Source of the DNA: an uncultured Maritalea sp.
Lineage (GTDB): Bacteria; Pseudomonadota; Alphaproteobacteria; Rhizobiales; Devosiaceae
Direction of reading: 5' to 3'
Length of the DNA stretch: 5,582 nt
Assembly (NCBI GenBank): GCA_913055925.1
Contig: CAJXLH010000199.1
Coordinates: 1-5,582 of the forward strand
Position numbers and translations under genes: made by a program. Within the stretch, counting starts at the first letter, position 1. Every line of letters begins with the position of its first letter. Below the pieces are notes generated by a model, which was not told where the DNA came from, searched no databases, and was given only the letters and a program-made list of their open reading frames with translations. Shown here piece after piece: positions 5,226-5,582 of the stretch.

Positions 5226-5582
5226 ATGATGAAACTATCGAGACGAGATGCGCTAAAAATTGGGGCAGCGGGTGCTGGCTTTGCAGCGCTAAATAGCCCA
5301 GCTCAAGCGCTGGTGAAAATTGTTGTTTCGGGTGGCGATTTCGAGCCAATGCCAATCGGTATTCCGGTTTTCTCTTCTGCAAACCCACAATTGGCACAAG
5401 AGATCACTTCGATTGTGGTTGCCGATTTGCGCCGCTCAGGATTGTTTGCGCCGATGCCTGCGGGCCAGATGCCGGTTCAAGCTGGTGATGTGAATGCCAA
5501 CCCAGATTTTGGTGCATGGCGCAACGCAAGCGCGGACGCGCTTGTTATGGGCAGCGTGAACGAAGTTGGCGGCCAAGTGCAG
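5226..5582 (+). CDS. tolB: Tol-Pal system beta-propeller protein TolB (3' partial) with Tat-type signal peptide
   Basis: TolB is the periplasmic shuttle that binds both TolA and Pal; here 119 residues of about 430 are visible, reading open to the window end. After the signal, LVKIVVSGGDFEPMPIGIPV (29-48) and the following IVVADLRRSGLFAP (63-76) and ADALVMGSV (103-111) fit the N-terminal D1 domain of TolB. The signal peptide is unusual: it reads MMKLSRRDALK, matching the twin-arginine pattern S-R-R-x-x-x-K, then a mildly hydrophobic, glycine-rich core (12-22) and a P-A-Q-A cleavage site, giving a mature start at Leu29. E. coli TolB is exported unfolded by Sec, so this suggests Tat export in this organism. 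The spacing from tolA is 41 nt and the gene belongs to the same operon. Identity as tolB is well supported by order and N-terminal sequence; the propeller repeats lie outside the window. Confidence 0.92.
   Translation, partial: MMKLSRRDALKIGAAGAGFAALNSPAQALVKIVVSGGDFEPMPIGIPVFSSANPQLAQEITSIVVADLRRSGLFAPMPAGQMPVQAGDVNANPDFGAWRNASADALVMGSVNEVGGQVQ

Overview
This window looks like a chromosomal stretch from an alphaproteobacterium, probably of the order Hyphomicrobiales (Rhizobiales). The main reason is gene order: ruvB, ybgC, tolQ, tolR, tolA, tolB, all on the + strand, is the arrangement typical of that group. The TolA-like protein also has the alphaproteobacterial form, with a proline/glutamate-rich middle and a short C-terminal domain with a paired Cys-Trp-Asn-Pro-Pro and Cys-Gly-Pro-Tyr motif. 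Base composition appears moderate (near 50% G+C by eye, not computed). That would fit a marine member, for example a Devosiaceae/Maritalea-like lineage, but this placement is inference.

Layout. (1) 1-885: the 3' part of ruvB, the Holliday-junction branch-migration ATPase; its first ~50 codons lie upstream of the window. (2) 878-1874: two tandem, paralogous Nudix hydrolase genes, joined to ruvB and to each other by 8- and 11-nt overlaps, each with its own ribosome-binding site. (3) 1893-2342: a small secreted protein with four cysteines that I do not recognise. (4) 2344-2778: ybgC, a hotdog-fold acyl-CoA thioesterase, with a candidate terminator overlapping its 3' end. (5) 2779-2979: the only real intergenic region. 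It holds a candidate promoter (TTGACA) embedded in a 15-bp palindrome, weak CtrA-like motifs, and a hairpin with a UACG tetraloop just before the tolQ ribosome-binding site. (6) 2980-5582: tolQ, tolR, tolA and the first 119 codons of tolB, tightly packed.

How the genes fit together. TolQ and TolR form the proton-motive-force-driven inner-membrane motor. TolA spans the periplasm, and TolB is the periplasmic beta-propeller that shuttles between TolA and the lipoprotein Pal (pal is expected just downstream). Together they draw in the outer membrane at division. YbgC is a cytoplasmic thioesterase habitually linked to this operon. RuvB and the Nudix pair are probably one upstream transcription unit that runs through the secreted protein into ybgC. 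The tol genes seem to restart from their own promoter.

I see no wholly new system, mobile element, RNA gene or CRISPR array. The points most worth a second look are a twin-arginine (Tat) style signal peptide on TolB, the structured tolQ promoter and leader, the Nudix pair plus cysteine-rich secreted protein inserted between ruvB and ybgC, and a Pro-Glu repeat in TolA that looks conserved at protein but not DNA level.
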